NCBI RefSeq assembly: GCF_029258205.1
Contig: NZ_JARHZJ010000010.1
Coordinates: 1 to 51,128 of the forward strand
DNA from: Clostridium sp.
GTDB taxonomy: Bacteria > Bacillota > Clostridia > Clostridiales > Clostridiaceae
DNA: 51,128 bases
Direction: 5' to 3'
Below, one piece after another: positions 37,024 through 46,019 of this stretch (position 1 is its first letter; the number at the start of each line of letters is the position of its first letter). The notes under the pieces were generated by a model. That model saw only the letters and a program-made list of their open reading frames with translations, was not told the origin of the DNA and made no database searches. The position numbers were made by a program, and so were the translations under genes.

Positions 37024-40023
37024 ATGAAGAAAAAATCAAAAATAATTGCTGGTGGGATTCTTATTACAAGTGCAATTGGTACAACTAGTTTTGCAATAAT
37101 TGATCCTTATAATATGCTTGGTAATAAAAAGGCGGATGTTCCAGAAAAAACTTTAAAACTTACAGAAAATACTGATAAAAATAAAGATGATATTGATAAT
37201 AAAAAAGAAGAGGATAATATAAATTTAAATGGAATAAAAGATGGAATATATTTAGGGATTTCAAAAGGCTATGGTGGAGATATTAAAGTAAATGTTACTA
37301 TAGAAAATGGTAAAATCAAAAATATTGAAGTTTTTTCTCATTCAGAAACGCCTAAATATTATGAAAATGGGAGCAAAGTTATTGCAAGTATATTAAAAGA
37401 AAATTCTACTAATGTAGATGCTATTTCAGGAGCAACTTTAACTTCTAATGGAATAAAAAATGCTGTTAAAGATGCATTATCTAAAGCTGGGTTTAATATA
37501 GAGGTAAATAACAAAGAAGTAAGCGTATCTAAAAATAGTAATAAAACTGGTGATTTAAAAACTAATAATATTACTCAAAATATTAAAAGTATAGATTTAA
37601 AAGAATATAAGCTTAAAGATGGAGAATATATAGGGGAAGCCATAGGTTTTAAAGGGAATGTTAAAGTAAAAGTTATAATAAGTGGCGGCAAATTAGCAGA
37701 TGTTAAAGTAATTAGTCATAATGATGATTCAGAGTTTTTCAATAAAGCTAAAGTAGTAATTATTAAAATACTAAGAAATCAAGGAACTGTTGGAGTGGAT
37801 ACAGTTTCAGGAGCAACTTATTCAAGTAGAGGAATATTAAATGCTGTTAATTCAGCTTTAAATAAAGTAGCCAAAGAAAACAATGGTGTTTTTAATACAA
37901 TAAAGATTTCTGAAAATAACAATACATCCCACAAAAATAATAATAAACAAATTAATATAAAAGATATTATTAAAGATGCATTAAATCAAAATAGTATTAT
38001 GATAGATGAAACTCAAAATAGTAATACAAGCTTAGGAGAACATAAATTTAAAGACGGTGAATATATAGGACAAGCTAATGGATTTAATGGCAATGTGAAA
38101 GTAAAAGTTATAATAAAAAATGGTACATTAGTAAATATTGAAATAATTAATCACAATGATGATGAGGAGTTTTTCAATAATGCTAAAAGTTTAATATTTA
38201 AAATATTAAAAAATCAAGGTACTACTGGAATTGATACAGTTTCAGGAGCAACTTATTCAAGTAAGGGAATACTAAATTCAGTTAATGAGGCATTAAAAGA
38301 AGCAATTAAGAAAGATAATATTATTACTAATATAAATTCTTCTTCTAAAGATATGAGTGTATTAGAAAATAATAATTCAAAAGAAATTTTAGGTAATAAT
38401 AAAAAGGAAAATACAGAATTATCTAAGGATAATAATGTGGAAAATGATTTGAATAATAAAGATATTAAGTATTTAGATGGTGAATACATAGGCATAGGAA
38501 AAGGATTTACAAGTAAGCCTATTAAATCAAAAGTAACATTTGAAAATAATAAAATAAAAAGTATACAGGTTGCAACAGAAGAATCTGAAGGTTACGGTGA
38601 TGATTTACCTTTTAGAGATAAAGCTATAAAAATAGTTGATATTTTGAAAAATGATCCTGAAAAAACAATTAATGATGTATTACTTCTTGATGAAATAACC
38701 AACAAAATATTAAAATCAGACAATTATTATGAAACAGGAAAACAATTGATTGGAGATTACGCAGAAAAGCTTAAAGATGTATATAAAGATACTTTCAATG
38801 GACCAACAGTAAAAACTCATTCAATTGTAGTATCATATTTAAAAGAACATAAAAATGCCAGTGCTTTTGATGCTGTTTCAGGAGCTACATATAGTGCTAA
38901 AGGAATTGTAAAATCTGTAAAAGATGCTATGGATAAAGCAGCTAATGATTATAAAACAGGAAATATTGTTAATGACTTAAAGATAAAAACACCTAGTGAA
39001 AAAAATATATTTGTAGAATTTATTGATTCAGATAAAGATAAAAAATTAGATTTATCAAATTTAAAAGTAGTAATATCAACTCGTGATGGAAAAGAAAAAG
39101 AAATACCATATGATAAATTTAAAGAAAATGACATAGAAGTTTATGATAAAGAAACAGGAAAACCTATTTATCATGAAATGAATTTAAATATAGAAAATTT
39201 TAAGGGTATGGAAGCTGTGATTGAACATAAGAAATCTTTATATAAAGATAAATTTATAATAATTCCAAAGGTTGTTAATAAAAATTATATAACTGGAATT
39301 GAATATAGTACTGATAATGGAGCTACATGGAATAAAGTTTCTGATGTAGAAAAGATGAATGATAGTAATAATATTCATTTTAAGCAAGAAGTAAAAATTG
39401 CAAAAGAAGATCAGGAAAAAATATTATTTAGATTAGTATCAAAAAATGGAGATAAATACAAATTAGAATTAAAAGATAAAGTAGAAGGTCCTTATGGATA
39501 TTATTATTTTAATCCAAGTAAAGAGGATAAAGCAAAGAATAAAAATATTCCAAGTGGATTTTATATAAGTTTTAAATTTACAGATACTTCTGATAATAAT
39601 GTAGATAAAAATTTAGAGAAATTAAGTTATGCTAGAATATATTTAAATGAATCTGAAATATATAAAAGATATCAAGGTAAAATAAAAGTTGGTCAAAAAA
39701 TTGATTGGACAGGGGCTAAGTTTAAATTTAAAGATATAGGACAAGATTCAATAAAAAATTTATTTACAGAAGATGAACTTAACAAACTTAAAAATAAAGA
39801 AGAGTTTAAAAGAAAAGGAACTATACTTTATGAAGATTTTGAAAAGTTGGGAATAGAAATATCACCAAAACAAGATACAGTAGTAACAGAAAATATGATT
39901 CCAAAAGATAAAAATTATACTGAGCTTAAAGTAGAATTAGAATATAAAGGAAAAAAATTAAAAGTTAGAGGTGGAGGAATTAATGGAGATGATGACTTTG
40001 CTGGAATATTTTTACAAAGATAA
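37024..40023 (+). CDS. Exported protein with four FMN-binding domains and a unique C-terminal region
   Basis: The 999-aa protein has a Sec signal or anchor (about 1-25) and four FMN_bind domains, each ending in SGAT: domain 1 (about 70-155, T138), domain 2 (about 197-285, T265), domain 3 (about 342-430, T410) and domain 4 (about 480-640, T622), the last with a 60-70-residue helical insert. Domains 2 and 3 are almost the same at protein and DNA level. Asn/Lys/Asp linkers separate them. The final 350 residues have no cysteine and no sortase motif; NYITGIEYSTDNGATW suggests a beta-rich wall or ligand domain. Together with the lipoprotein it makes five covalent FMN sites outside the cell. I infer an electron carrier, as in Listeria-type flavin-based extracellular electron transfer. 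No membrane quinone oxidoreductase gene lies nearby. Confidence 0.92.
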   Translation: MKKKSKIIAGGILITSAIGTTSFAIIDPYNMLGNKKADVPEKTLKLTENTDKNKDDIDNKKEEDNINLNGIKDGIYLGISKGYGGDIKVNVTIENGKIKNIEVFSHSETPKYYENGSKVIASILKENSTNVDAISGATLTSNGIKNAVKDALSKAGFNIEVNNKEVSVSKNSNKTGDLKTNNITQNIKSIDLKEYKLKDGEYIGEAIGFKGNVKVKVIISGGKLADVKVISHNDDSEFFNKAKVVIIKILRNQGTVGVDTVSGATYSSRGILNAVNSALNKVAKENNGVFNTIKISENNNTSHKNNNKQINIKDIIKDALNQNSIMIDETQNSNTSLGEHKFKDGEYIGQANGFNGNVKVKVIIKNGTLVNIEIINHNDDEEFFNNAKSLIFKILKNQGTTGIDTVSGATYSSKGILNSVNEALKEAIKKDNIITNINSSSKDMSVLENNNSKEILGNNKKENTELSKDNNVENDLNNKDIKYLDGEYIGIGKGFTSKPIKSKVTFENNKIKSIQVATEESEGYGDDLPFRDKAIKIVDILKNDPEKTINDVLLLDEITNKILKSDNYYETGKQLIGDYAEKLKDVYKDTFNGPTVKTHSIVVSYLKEHKNASAFDAVSGATYSAKGIVKSVKDAMDKAANDYKTGNIVNDLKIKTPSEKNIFVEFIDSDKDKKLDLSNLKVVISTRDGKEKEIPYDKFKENDIEVYDKETGKPIYHEMNLNIENFKGMEAVIEHKKSLYKDKFIIIPKVVNKNYITGIEYSTDNGATWNKVSDVEKMNDSNNIHFKQEVKIAKEDQEKILFRLVSKNGDKYKLELKDKVEGPYGYYYFNPSKEDKAKNKNIPSGFYISFKFTDTSDNNVDKNLEKLSYARIYLNESEIYKRYQGKIKVGQKIDWTGAKFKFKDIGQDSIKNLFTEDELNKLKNKEEFKRKGTILYEDFEKLGIEISPKQDTVVTENMIPKDKNYTELKVELEYKGKKLKVRGGGINGDDDFAGIFLQR

Positions 40024-40139
40024 AAGGAATTAAATGAAATTATTTGGTTAAATTTGCAAAAGAGAAATAACTCTACATGCCTGTTTGTATTATTTTGAAC
40101 GGTTTAAAAATATTTGTTAAAAGATAATTACTATATTTT

Positions 40140-40202
40140 AACTGCTCCCTTAAAAGTAGATGAGAAAAAACATTTGTTAAAATCTACTTTTAAGGGAGTT
40201 AT
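40140..40202 (+). terminator. Terminator of the FMN-protein operon
   Basis: AACTGCTCCCTTAAAAGTAGAT pairs with ATCTACTTTTAAGGGAGTT around a short AT-rich loop; followed by ATTTTA. Confidence 0.85.
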
Positions 40203-40242
40203 TTTATCATAGTCAAAGAGTTAAAAGTCAACTTTGTGAAAG

Positions 40243-40295
40243 AAGACTGTATTAGAATTTGTGTAAAAATAAATTCTAATACAGTCTTTTTTGTT
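40243..40295. terminator. Second terminator, convergent side
   Basis: AAGACTGTATTAGAATTT pairs with AAATTCTAATACAGTCTT followed by TTTTG; it faces the minus-strand Mga-like gene and can serve both directions. Confidence 0.8.
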
Positions 40296-40326
40296 GTCCA
40301 AAGAGGTTTTTCACTAGCAACAAATA

Positions 40327-41775
40327 TTAACTAAATTTTAAATTTTCTATTTTTTCTTTTTCGATATTATTTAAAATCTCAGTTAAATTATTTAAATCGT
40401 ATTCCACTCCTAAATAAGTAAACTTAAAAATATTAGTTGATATATCATCTGAAAATTGGTCGTGAATATTTGATATTATTAAGTCATATGTATGTAAGTT
40501 TTTTTCAGAAAAAACTTCAGCTTTTGCATTAAACTTTTTTCTTAATAAATTATTGAAGTTTTTAAGTAGGATTTTAAGTGATAAATTTTCTGTTTTAGAT
40601 AAGACTCCTATTTTTATGTTATATTTACTTTCCTCATCTATGTATGATAAATTTAATACTATTAGTAATTTGAAGTAATCAAAATCAAAATTATCTAATT
40701 TGAAAGATAAATTCATATTTTTAAATAAATCAATTAAAAAGTAATCTTTTAAAAAGCTTAAATGGCTATTCAAATAAAAATCTCTAGTATTTTGATCAAT
40801 AGAATAAAATACACCTTTAAAATAAAATTGTTTATTGCAATAAGACAAAATATTACTTTTAATAGATTCATCAAATTCAAAATTTTTACTTAAGAATAAA
40901 GATTTCATTTTTAATAAAATAAAATTATGTAAATTAAAAGGAATAGTTGTATTTACCTCGTTTTCAAAGGATAAAATACCAAAACTTTTTAAAAAGCAAG
41001 TTGTTGAATATGCTAAATACTTTTTATAAAGTGGAAATTTTGAATAAAATAATTCAAGATTTTTAAAAGTTAAGTCATTTTTGAAACTATCTAAGTTTGA
41101 CAAGAAAAATTTATCTGTAAAATTTTCTTTAGTAAATTTATTTCTGTGCTTGATAATAATTTTTGACCAAACATATATACTTAATTTTTGAGTGTAAGTA
41201 AAGTCTATAGACATGGAATCCTCTAAAAACTTAGCAAGATCTTTATCATTTGATTCATGTGAAATTTCTTTAATTACACAGCTATTTATAAATAAAGAAT
41301 AATAAAAATAAGCAAATTGAAGAGGGCATCCTTTTAACTCAAATTTTTTTATTTTTAATCCAAAAGGATTTAATAATTTGTTGCATTGTTTAATTTTTCT
41401 ATTAAGAGTTGATAAGCTTATATTTAAATGTTCACATAATTTAATGCTGCTTAAATTTTTATTGTAATAAATAATAGATAATAATTTATATTTTAATGAA
41501 TTTTCTATGTATATGGAAACAAAGTTGTCTAAGTTAATATTATTAATATATTTTAGAAATATAGTTTCCTTATCTATATAAACATGAACATCATTATTAA
41601 GGTGTTTTAAAAACATTATATTAATATTTTTTATGTAAAGCTTTAGTGTTGGAAAAGAAATTTGTAGCTCATTGCAAAGTTTATATTTTGAAAATATACC
41701 GTTATTAATATAGAGCTTTTTCAAAATTTCAATTTCAACTTTTTCTGATGATTCTAATAAATCTTCTTTAAACAT
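40327..41775 (-). CDS. Mga/AtxA-like transcriptional regulator
   Basis: The 482-aa protein has two N-terminal winged-helix segments typical of the Mga family: ILKKLYINNGIFSKYKLCNE with QISFPTLKLYIKNI (about 18-52) and LLSIIYYNKNLSSIKLCEHL with NISLSTLNRKIKQC (about 97-130). The long middle would be the PTS-regulation-type domains that let sugar phosphorylation control Mga and AtxA; the C-terminus (about 385-475) may be the EIIB-like dimer domain. Mga-type proteins usually switch surface and virulence genes. It lies between the flavin surface operon and sigI and could control either. The start has AAGGAGACTACT upstream. Its DNA targets are unknown. Confidence 0.78.
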   Translation of the reverse strand: MFKEDLLESSEKVEIEILKKLYINNGIFSKYKLCNELQISFPTLKLYIKNINIMFLKHLNNDVHVYIDKETIFLKYINNINLDNFVSIYIENSLKYKLLSIIYYNKNLSSIKLCEHLNISLSTLNRKIKQCNKLLNPFGLKIKKFELKGCPLQFAYFYYSLFINSCVIKEISHESNDKDLAKFLEDSMSIDFTYTQKLSIYVWSKIIIKHRNKFTKENFTDKFFLSNLDSFKNDLTFKNLELFYSKFPLYKKYLAYSTTCFLKSFGILSFENEVNTTIPFNLHNFILLKMKSLFLSKNFEFDESIKSNILSYCNKQFYFKGVFYSIDQNTRDFYLNSHLSFLKDYFLIDLFKNMNLSFKLDNFDFDYFKLLIVLNLSYIDEESKYNIKIGVLSKTENLSLKILLKNFNNLLRKKFNAKAEVFSEKNLHTYDLIISNIHDQFSDDISTNIFKFTYLGVEYDLNNLTEILNNIEKEKIENLKFS

Positions 41776-42292
41776 AGTAGTCTCCTTTTCTAAAATATAG
41801 ATTTAAAATATACAAGGGGATATGATTTTATTATCTATTCCTAGAAATTTTGTATGTTTAATAATATTATTACTTATGTCTAATAGTAGGAAGAAAAAAA
41901 GCAATTAATATAAATCAAAATTGAAGTTTAATATGTTTTTACATTTATAAATTTTAAATTAATAGTGAAATCAGAAAGTTAAGCTAGCTATATTTTCTAC
42001 AACTCTTTATTTATTATCTTATAATTGATAATGTTTTTCAACTAGTATTTTAAAAAAAGTTATACATAAATAAATTTTGAAAATAAAAATCAATTATTAT
42101 TTGAAATATTTATCAAAAATTAATTGGATTTTAGTAATCAATTTTTATGTTTTTAAATTTTATTAATATGTTAAAAATATATTTGCAAAAAATTAATTTT
42201 ACAAATAATGCTAGACTTATGCAATAAAAGTAAGTTATTATTTTCTTTAGATTATTTAGTTATATTTAGATAAAGATAGAAAGGAGATTATT
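41776..42292. other. Divergent gap between the Mga-like gene and sigI
   Basis: 517 nt of AT-rich spacer with promoters for both genes. I looked for a self-regulated SigI-type promoter (ACCCCC then CGAA-like) and did not see one. An imperfect inverted repeat (AAAAATTAATT / AATCAATTTTT) lies near 42115-42150. No gene seen. Confidence 0.5.
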
Positions 42293-42943
42293 ATGTCAAA
42301 TATTATTCTAAATAACAATGATATAAATAAATTTGTTGAAGAGAATATTAAATTTATATTAAATACAATCTCTAATTTGACTGGAAGATATGTGTCGATT
42401 GAAAATGATGAAGAATTTAGCTTGGGAATATTAGCTTTTGTTGAGGCTGTGGAAAAATATAATTCTCAAAAAGGAAACTTCCATTCATTTGCTAAGTTAG
42501 TAATAGAGAGTAGAATAAAGAATTATTTAAATAAGGAAAAAAAATATAGGGAAGTAGTTTCCATCGAATATTTAAATGATTTAGGAATAGATATAACAAA
42601 TATAGTACATAATCCAATAGAAAATAAAGATGAACTTATTGAAGAAATACATAAATTTAAAAAAGAAATATTTTTATTTAAAATTACACTTGATGATTTA
42701 GTAAATAGTTCTCCAAAACATAGTGATACAAGAACATTTTCTATAAATCTTTCAGAGCAAGTTAGCAATGATTCAGAAGTAACTACATTTATGTATGAAA
42801 AGAGAAGATTGCCTGTAAAAAAAATTTCATTAAAATATATAGTTACAGAAAGAATTTTGAAGAGAAATAAATTATTTATAATATCAGTTATAGTAATTTT
42901 CTTTAAAAAATATAGGAATATAATTCTTTGGATAAAAAAATAA
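42293..42943 (+). CDS. sigI: RNA polymerase sigma factor SigI
   Basis: The 216-aa protein matches SigI of Bacillus and clostridia: region 2 with FSLGILAFVEAVEKYNSQKGNFHSFAKLVIESRIKNYL spread over residues 43-82, and a C-terminal helix-turn-helix (about 160-205, RLPVKKISLKYI and ILKRNKLFIISVIV). SigI directs RNA polymerase to heat/wall-stress genes in Bacillus and to cellulosome genes in C. thermocellum. It is slightly short for the family, with the C-terminal helix intact. GAAAGGAG lies upstream of the ATG. The anti-sigma gene follows within 15 nt, as is usual. Targets in this organism are unknown; wall or glycan genes are a guess. Confidence 0.9.
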   Translation: MSNIILNNNDINKFVEENIKFILNTISNLTGRYVSIENDEEFSLGILAFVEAVEKYNSQKGNFHSFAKLVIESRIKNYLNKEKKYREVVSIEYLNDLGIDITNIVHNPIENKDELIEEIHKFKKEIFLFKITLDDLVNSSPKHSDTRTFSINLSEQVSNDSEVTTFMYEKRRLPVKKISLKYIVTERILKRNKLFIISVIVIFFKKYRNIILWIKK

Positions 42944-42955
42944 GGGGGAATGACT

Positions 42956-43990
42956 TTGTATTATAAAGGAATAGTTATTGATATACATGATAAGTATATA
43001 ATAGTTATGGATGAGAGTGGAGAAATGCTAAAAATAAGAAAAAAAGTAAATATAAGTATTGGACAAGCGATTTTATTTGTAGATGATGATATAATAGTTG
43101 ATAAAAAAATAAATAAAATTATAAAAATATGGACTGTTCCGATAGTTACTGCAGCATTAATATTTATTAGTATTATTTCTGGAATTATAAATGTTAATAA
43201 TAAAAATATACCATATGCCTTATTAACATTTGATATTAATCCAAGTTTTTCAATTGAGGTTAATAAAGATAATACTGTAATTAATGTAGTGGCATTAAAT
43301 GATGATGCAAAGAGTTTAGATATTGATAAAATAAAAAATAAATCTTTAGATGAGGCACTTAAATTAGTTAAAACGAGTTTAAAAGAGAATAAAAAGTTTG
43401 AAGATAAAAACTCAATTATAGTTGGATTCTCGTTTTTAGAAAGAAATAAAAATATTGAATTTGAGGATAATGTTAAAACAATAATAAATGAAAACTTCAA
43501 TGATTTTAAAATTGTTTATATCCAAGGTGATGAAGGAGATAGTGATGATGCTAAGAAGGTTGGTATTAGTCTAGGAAAATATGCTATTAATAAAAAATTA
43601 AATAACAGGTTTTCAGAGAAAGAGATGAAAAATATTACTGTAGATGAGCTTATTGATATATTGAATAAAGAAAATATCAATTTGAAAGATGATGATATAG
43701 ATGATGAAGTGGATAATGATGATGAAATAGATCGCGATGACAAAGTGGATAATGATGATGAAATAGATCACGATGATGAAGTAGATAATGATGATGAAAT
43801 AGATAACGATGATTATTATAATAAGAAAAAAGAATATGATAAGAAAAGTAAAATTGAAAATAGTAATTTAAATGATGACATGTATGAAAATAATAAGGAT
43901 AAAAATGAACAAGATGATGAAAAAGAACAACAAAAAGATAGTGATGATGAAGATTCTAGTTATGATTTAAATGATTCATATGATGATTAG
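42956..43990 (+). CDS. rsgI: RsgI-type transmembrane anti-sigma-I factor with Asp-rich outer repeats
   Basis: The TTG start sits 7 nt after GGGGG (an ATG at 42950 lies too close to it) and gives 344 aa. Residues 1-50 are the RsgI anti-sigma domain (YKGIVIDIHDKYIIVMDESG), 58-79 a membrane helix, and about 85-235 the extracytoplasmic SEA-like domain. FDINPSFSIEV carries N95-P96, the Asn-Pro bond known to self-cleave in clostridial RsgI. The remainder is unusual: three tandem 12-residue units (DDEVDNDDEIDR type) and then a long Asp/Glu/Lys tail, instead of the carbohydrate-binding modules of C. thermocellum RsgI. The acidic tail may bind calcium or sense charge. It should hold SigI inactive until cleaved. 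Confidence 0.9.
   Translation: MYYKGIVIDIHDKYIIVMDESGEMLKIRKKVNISIGQAILFVDDDIIVDKKINKIIKIWTVPIVTAALIFISIISGIINVNNKNIPYALLTFDINPSFSIEVNKDNTVINVVALNDDAKSLDIDKIKNKSLDEALKLVKTSLKENKKFEDKNSIIVGFSFLERNKNIEFEDNVKTIINENFNDFKIVYIQGDEGDSDDAKKVGISLGKYAINKKLNNRFSEKEMKNITVDELIDILNKENINLKDDDIDDEVDNDDEIDRDDKVDNDDEIDHDDEVDNDDEIDNDDYYNKKKEYDKKSKIENSNLNDDMYENNKDKNEQDDEKEQQKDSDDEDSSYDLNDSYDD
43700..43813 (+). repeat. 36-nt tandem repeat coding the Asp-rich tail of RsgI
   Basis: Three consecutive units of 36 nt, each coding a variant of DD(E/K)VDNDDEID(R/H/N), followed by a partial unit. The unit keeps frame, so slippage would change tail length in 12-residue steps. Confidence 0.88.
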
Positions 43991-44014
43991 ATAAAGGTAG
44001 AAATAATTTTAAAA

Positions 44015-44068
44015 TAGGCAGTATTGAAATATTATAGAAAAATATTTTGATATATGCCTTTTTTTAAA
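44015..44068 (+). terminator. Hairpin with T-run after rsgI
   Basis: AGGCA (44015-44019), GAAATATT and matching AATATTTT / TGCCT (44055-44059) form an imperfect hairpin ending in seven T's. It separates sigI-rsgI from the VTC gene, though read-through is possible. Confidence 0.6.
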
Positions 44069-44127
44069 AAAAAGGTACACAAATTTAAAAATGATTTTGT
44101 ATTAATTAATGAGAAAGGAGGGAGAAG

Positions 44128-44826
44128 ATGTTATCAGTATCTAGAAAAGAAGTGAAGTTTTTAGTTTCAAGTACAGATAGAGTTTATTTATTAAATTCTT
44201 TAAGTAAAATATTAGTTCCAGATAAGTATGGGGATTATAATGGATATAAAACAAGAAGTATATATTTTGATAGTATAGATAATGAAGATTTTATGGAAAA
44301 GCAAATAAAAACTGAAAAAAGAAAGCGTATAAGAGTAAGAATTTATAATGAAGAGGATAAGTTTGCTAAATTTGAAATTAAACGAAAGCATCTTGAAAGA
44401 GAATTAAAGGAGAGTATAACAATTACTAAAGAGGATGCAATTAGGTTGATAAATAGAGAATACTCTGTCTTATTAAAATATAAAGACAATCCTTTATATG
44501 AATATGCTTTTAATTTAATGAAAAGTAAATTGTATAGACCGGTTTCTATGGTTGAGTATGATAGAAGAGCTTTTACACATGAATTTTTCAATACTAGAGT
44601 TACATTAGATAATAATCTAAGATTTACTAATTTTAATTATGATTTATTTAATAAAAATATAAACTTCCAAAAAGGATTACCAGGAGATAAAAGTATTTTA
44701 GAAGTTAAATACGACAGATTTTTATTTCAACAATTACAAGATATATTGTCTAAATGTAATTTTGTTGGGAAACCACCAAGTAAATTTGGTACTTCAAGAC
44801 AATTATTAAATACATATTATTATTAA
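44128..44826 (+). CDS. VTC-domain protein (polyphosphate-polymerase-like)
   Basis: The 232-aa protein is a single VTC domain, a triphosphate-tunnel fold. Features: SRKEVKFLVS at the start, KTRSIYFDS, KRKRIRVRIYN and KFEIKRK (basic tunnel residues), VSMVEYDRRAF and ILEVKYDR near the end. In yeast Vtc4 this fold makes polyphosphate; bacterial copies are often beside DUF4956 and CotH-like kinases. GAAAGGAGGGAG lies 6 nt before the ATG. It forms a two-gene unit with the DUF4956 gene 32 nt later. No CotH kinase is present. The tunnel basic residues are kept, so it may be active. Confidence 0.88.
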   Translation: MLSVSRKEVKFLVSSTDRVYLLNSLSKILVPDKYGDYNGYKTRSIYFDSIDNEDFMEKQIKTEKRKRIRVRIYNEEDKFAKFEIKRKHLERELKESITITKEDAIRLINREYSVLLKYKDNPLYEYAFNLMKSKLYRPVSMVEYDRRAFTHEFFNTRVTLDNNLRFTNFNYDLFNKNINFQKGLPGDKSILEVKYDRFLFQQLQDILSKCNFVGKPPSKFGTSRQLLNTYYY

Positions 44827-44858
44827 TTAATATAAAGGAATTTAGGAGGAACATAATA

Positions 44859-45539
44859 ATGAGTCAAATTTTAAATGGAAATTTCAATATAAATGATTTG
44901 AATTTATTAATTCAACATGCAAAAAGCCCAAATGTAATTTTAAAAACTATTTTTATATCTTTAATATTTTCAACAATTATTTATTTTACATATAAAGTTT
45001 CATATGATACTTTAAACTACAATAAAAAATTTAATACTACTCTTATAATGATAACATTTATTACAACTGTACTTATGGATTTAGTTCAAATAAATTTAGC
45101 TGTTTCATTAGGTATGTTAGGATCATTATCTTTAGTAAGATTTAGAACAAATGTAAAAGATACAAGAGATATAGGCTTTATATTTTGGAGTATATTTGCT
45201 GGACTATCATCAGCTACAGGAGCTATATTCTTATGCTCAGTAAGTTCAATAATACTTTGTATTTTAATGATTACTTCAAGTAAGCTTAGATTAAAGGATA
45301 ATAAATTATTACTTGTTATAAGAGGGCAAAATGTAAATTTAAATAATATCGAAGAGATATTTTCAAAAGAGAAAATAAAAACTAATATTAAAGCTAAAAA
45401 TATATTAAGTGATTCATTTGAATTAGTTTATGAAATAAATACATCAAAATCAAAAGAAAATTTATTAATAGATAATCTTATAAACTTCAAAGGAATAGAC
45501 AGTGTAAATCTATTAGTTCCAAATACCGAAGTTGCTTAA
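44859..45539 (+). CDS. DUF4956 membrane protein
   Basis: The 226-aa protein has a short soluble start, then four membrane segments (about 28-46, 58-78, 82-98 and 108-140) with the DUF4956 signature LAVSLGMLGSLSLVRFRTN followed by VKDTRDIGFIFWSI, and a soluble C-terminal domain of about 80 residues. Function is unknown; it regularly pairs with VTC-domain proteins, perhaps as a membrane partner for polyphosphate or another anionic polymer. TTTAGGAGGAAC precedes the ATG. It ends the VTC-DUF4956 unit; a hairpin follows. Confidence 0.88.
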   Translation: MSQILNGNFNINDLNLLIQHAKSPNVILKTIFISLIFSTIIYFTYKVSYDTLNYNKKFNTTLIMITFITTVLMDLVQINLAVSLGMLGSLSLVRFRTNVKDTRDIGFIFWSIFAGLSSATGAIFLCSVSSIILCILMITSSKLRLKDNKLLLVIRGQNVNLNNIEEIFSKEKIKTNIKAKNILSDSFELVYEINTSKSKENLLIDNLINFKGIDSVNLLVPNTEVA

Positions 45540-46019
45540 ATTTTATCAATAAGTTTATTTAAATTTAGTTAAAAATTATTTAGGCTGCATTCAAAGCTTT
45601 AAATTCTATCTAATTAGGGATTTTATAATAAGGAGCGGAATGTAGCCTTTTATTATTATAATAACTATATATATAAAGATTACTTTTCTACTATTTTAAT
45701 GCCGTTCATATATGTCTTTATAAAATTTATATTTTTATATAAAATGAAATTAGTGAAATGGCTATTTAGTAAATATGAAATTTGCTAATGTATAAAACAA
45801 CTATGAAATATTAATATTGTATGAATAAGAATTGTGGTGTAATATAATACTATAATGTAAAATTTAGCCTTAAAAGTTATTTGTTTCAGTTAATTTTAGT
45901 ATATTTAAAGAAATTTTTAAATTTAAAAAATAATTTTAGAACTCTTTGATAAAACTTTATTAATAATTACTTAGTAGATTTGATTTACATTAAATAATAT
46001 TAGAAAAGAGGATAATAAA
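45540..46019. other. Gap holding a hairpin and the duplicated promoter of the small paralog
   Basis: The terminator lies at 45582-45652. From about 45814 the sequence (ATTGTATGAATAAGAATTG, later ACTATAATG) copies the region upstream of the first small paralog (33465). An insertion of about 80 nt separates promoter and leader in this copy. No gene seen. Confidence 0.55.
45582..45652 (+). terminator. Terminator of the VTC/DUF4956 unit
   Basis: AGGCTGCATTC (45582-45592) pairs with GAATGTAGCCT (45638-45648) with a long loop, followed by TTTATT. Confidence 0.7.

Noticed and set aside
42180..42292. Self-regulated SigI promoter
   Set aside because: I found no ACCCCC-like -35 with a CGAA-like -10 at suitable spacing.
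43516..43743. Minus-strand serine-rich frame opposite the RsgI acidic repeat
   Set aside because: It is the mirror of GAT/GAA codons, giving a repeat of serines; no start site and no independent support.
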